From positions 1 through 14,789 of the forward strand of contig JAIXZF010000325.1 of the NCBI GenBank assembly GCA_027489835.1: DNA of 14,789 bases. Reading direction: 5' to 3'. The translations under genes were made by a program, and so were the position numbers. Shown piece by piece: positions 13,621 through 14,789 of the stretch. The notes under the pieces were generated by a model, which was not told where the DNA came from, searched no databases, and saw nothing but the letters and a program-made list of their open reading frames with translations. This DNA is from Hyphomicrobiales bacterium. GTDB lineage: Bacteria; Pseudomonadota; Alphaproteobacteria; Rhizobiales; Beijerinckiaceae. Position 1 is the stretch's first letter. Every line of letters starts with the position of its first letter.

Positions 13621-14360
13621 GCCCGGCCCGCCCTGCCCTCGTCCATCGCGGCGCGCATCCGGCGGATCGCCGCCTCGAGCCCGACGAACATGGCTTCGCC
13701 CATGAGAAAATGGCCGATGTTGAACTCGACGAAGGCCGTCGTGGAAGCCAGCGTGCGGGCGGTGTCGTAGTCGAGGCCGTGGCCGGCATGGACTTCGAGG
13801 CCATGATCGGCCGCGATCTGCGCCCCGCGCCTCAGCCGCGCCAGTTCGGCCTCGGCCTTCTCGCCATGGCCATCGGCCACGGCATGGCACCAGGAGCCGG
13901 TGTGCAGCTCGACCACGGCCGCGCCGAGCTTGGCCGACATGGCGATCGGCGCCTCGTCGGGCTCGATGAACAGGGAGACGCGGCAGCCCGCCGCTGCTAG
14001 CCGCGCGACAGCCGGGACAAGCTGGTTGTGCTGGCCGACAACGTCGAGGCCGCCTTCCGTGGTGCGCTCCTCGCGCTTCTCGGGCACGAGGCAGGCGGCG
14101 TGCGGCTTCAGTCGCTCCGCGAGCGCGATCATCTCCTCGGTCGCCCCCATCTCGAAGTTCAGCGGCACGGTGAGCTCGCGCGCCAGACGCGCCATGTCCT
14201 CGTCGCGGATGTGCCGCCGGTCCTCGCGCAAATGCGCGGTGATGCCGTCGGCGCCGGCGGCCACCGCCAAATGGGCCGCCCGCACGGGATCGGGCAGCCG
14301 GCCGCCGCGCGCGTTGCGCACGGTGGCGACGTGATCGATGTTGACACCCAGCCTGAGCAT
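13617..14360 (-). CDS. pdxJ: Pyridoxine 5'-phosphate synthase
   Basis: 247 residues from the ATG at 14360, chosen because GGAG lies 6 bases upstream; the in-frame TTG at 14372 has no such site. It begins LRLGVNIDHVATVRNARGG, the family signature with the active-site His. Further motifs are EKREERTTEGGLD, VELHTGSW, HAGHGLDY and FVEFNIGHFLMGEAMFVGL, in the order expected for a TIM barrel. PdxJ joins 1-deoxyxylulose 5-phosphate with 3-amino-2-oxopropyl phosphate to make pyridoxine 5'-phosphate, the last ring-forming step of the DXP-dependent vitamin B6 route. It is coupled to acpS, a common pairing. The gap to the upstream fragment (14361-14489) shows no clear promoter to my eye. Confidence 0.96.
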   Translation of the reverse strand: MLRLGVNIDHVATVRNARGGRLPDPVRAAHLAVAAGADGITAHLREDRRHIRDEDMARLARELTVPLNFEMGATEEMIALAERLKPHAACLVPEKREERTTEGGLDVVGQHNQLVPAVARLAAAGCRVSLFIEPDEAPIAMSAKLGAAVVELHTGSWCHAVADGHGEKAEAELARLRRGAQIAADHGLEVHAGHGLDYDTARTLASTTAFVEFNIGHFLMGEAMFVGLEAAIRRMRAAMDEGRAGRA

Positions 14361-14489
14361 GATCCGCTCCAATCCATGAGGCGGCCGCCGGCCGCGCCTC
14401 CGCGATCTAGTGGAAATGCGGCCGCCGCGAAAGCGGTGCGTCGTCGCGATGGCGGTCCGCGGCGCCGCGCTCTCGCCGCGCGCCGGATG

Positions 14490-14789
14490 TCACCGGGCCC
14501 GAAACACGAGCGGGAACTGCTCGGGATCCATCTCCTTGCCGTCGCATTCGACCTTCTCGCGGTACTCGACCAGCCGAAAGCCGCCCTCGGCCGTGACGCG
14601 ATAGCGTTCGAGGACGCCGCAATCGCCCGATGCGCGGCCGAGCGACACGCCCTGCACCGTCCTCGCCCTCACATCCCAGGTCGCGTTGAGCAGGATGGAA
14701 GGTTCGTTCGTGCGCTTGCGGCCCCTCGGACCCTCGAAGGTCAGGAACTTGTGCTCCTTGCCGGGGGCGGGGGTGTAGACCAGCGCGAA
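14490..14789 (-). CDS. C-terminal part of a DUF1176-like protein, 5' truncated by window edge
   Basis: Partial: the frame is open to base 14789, and 99 residues up to the stop at 14490-14492 are visible. An internal GTG at 14672 is not taken as the start because the frame continues with sensible sequence upstream. The visible part reads NEPSILLNATWDVRARTVQG, then GRASGDCGVLERYRV, then FRLVEYREKVECDGKEMDPE. The pattern of an Asn-Ala-x-Trp-Asp strand, a Gly-Asp-Cys-Gly motif and FRLVEY...EC with a second Cys resembles the C-terminus of DUF1176 proteins, which are exported proteins of unknown function in proteobacteria. The two cysteines may form a disulfide. It precedes pdxJ by 129 bases on the same strand. 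Confidence 0.65.
   Translation of the reverse strand, partial: FALVYTPAPGKEHKFLTFEGPRGRKRTNEPSILLNATWDVRARTVQGVSLGRASGDCGVLERYRVTAEGGFRLVEYREKVECDGKEMDPEQFPLVFRAR

Noticed and set aside
13710..14334. Plus-strand open frames within pdxJ
   Set aside because: PdxJ motifs on the minus strand explain the coding signal; the plus-strand translations are low complexity.
14407..14622. Minus-strand open frame of 71 codons between pdxJ and the DUF1176-like fragment
   Set aside because: It overlaps the DUF1176-like frame in another phase and is Arg-rich with no recognisable motif.

Overview
The window is GC-rich, tightly packed bacterial chromosome. Gene content and order (pdxJ-acpS, lepB-rnc-era, recO and parC close together, a Bpt/Ate-type aminoacyltransferase, an ACT-domain threonine dehydratase, and promoters of the EcfG general stress type) point to an alphaproteobacterium, most likely of the order Hyphomicrobiales (Rhizobiales). 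I see no tRNA, rRNA, CRISPR array, prophage or insertion sequence. This is mostly core chromosome.

Layout. (1) 1-2345, plus strand: the 3' part of a branched-chain amino acid ABC permease (livH), an ACT-domain threonine dehydratase homologue and an RDD membrane protein, so closely spaced that they look like one operon. (2) 2355-5659, minus strand: lepB, rnc and era in transcription order, followed by an exported alpha/beta hydrolase. (3) 5823-6569, plus: recO, divergent from lepB. (4) 6591-7376, minus: an exported beta-barrel-like protein. (5) 7652-9898, plus: parC. Its long upstream gap holds a direct repeat and an interrupted palindrome, and its downstream gap holds a dispersed palindromic repeat. 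(6) 10009-11852, minus: a small proline-rich protein, a YghA-like short-chain dehydrogenase and an exported protein of unknown function. (7) 12007-12312, plus: a small basic protein of the type often labelled 'plasmid stabilization'. (8) 12342-14789, minus: a DUF1176-like fragment, pdxJ, acpS and bpt.

How the genes fit together. LepB, RNase III and Era serve protein export and ribosome/RNA maturation. RecO and ParC act in recombination and chromosome decatenation. PdxJ makes the B6 vitamer used by PLP enzymes, AcpS activates acyl carrier protein, and Bpt tags proteins for N-end-rule degradation. The 11610-12312 segment looks like a stress module: both divergent transcription units have exact matches to the EcfG promoter pattern (GGAAC-N16/17-CGTT).

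The two most notable observations are (a) the threonine dehydratase homologue carries Glu at residue 55, where the PLP-binding Lys of the SFKxRGA motif should be, while the other motifs look intact; and (b) the back-to-back EcfG promoter pair, one side of which reads into an undescribed 80-residue protein whose stop codon overlaps the start of the dehydrogenase. I found no evidence of a new multi-gene defence or mobile system.
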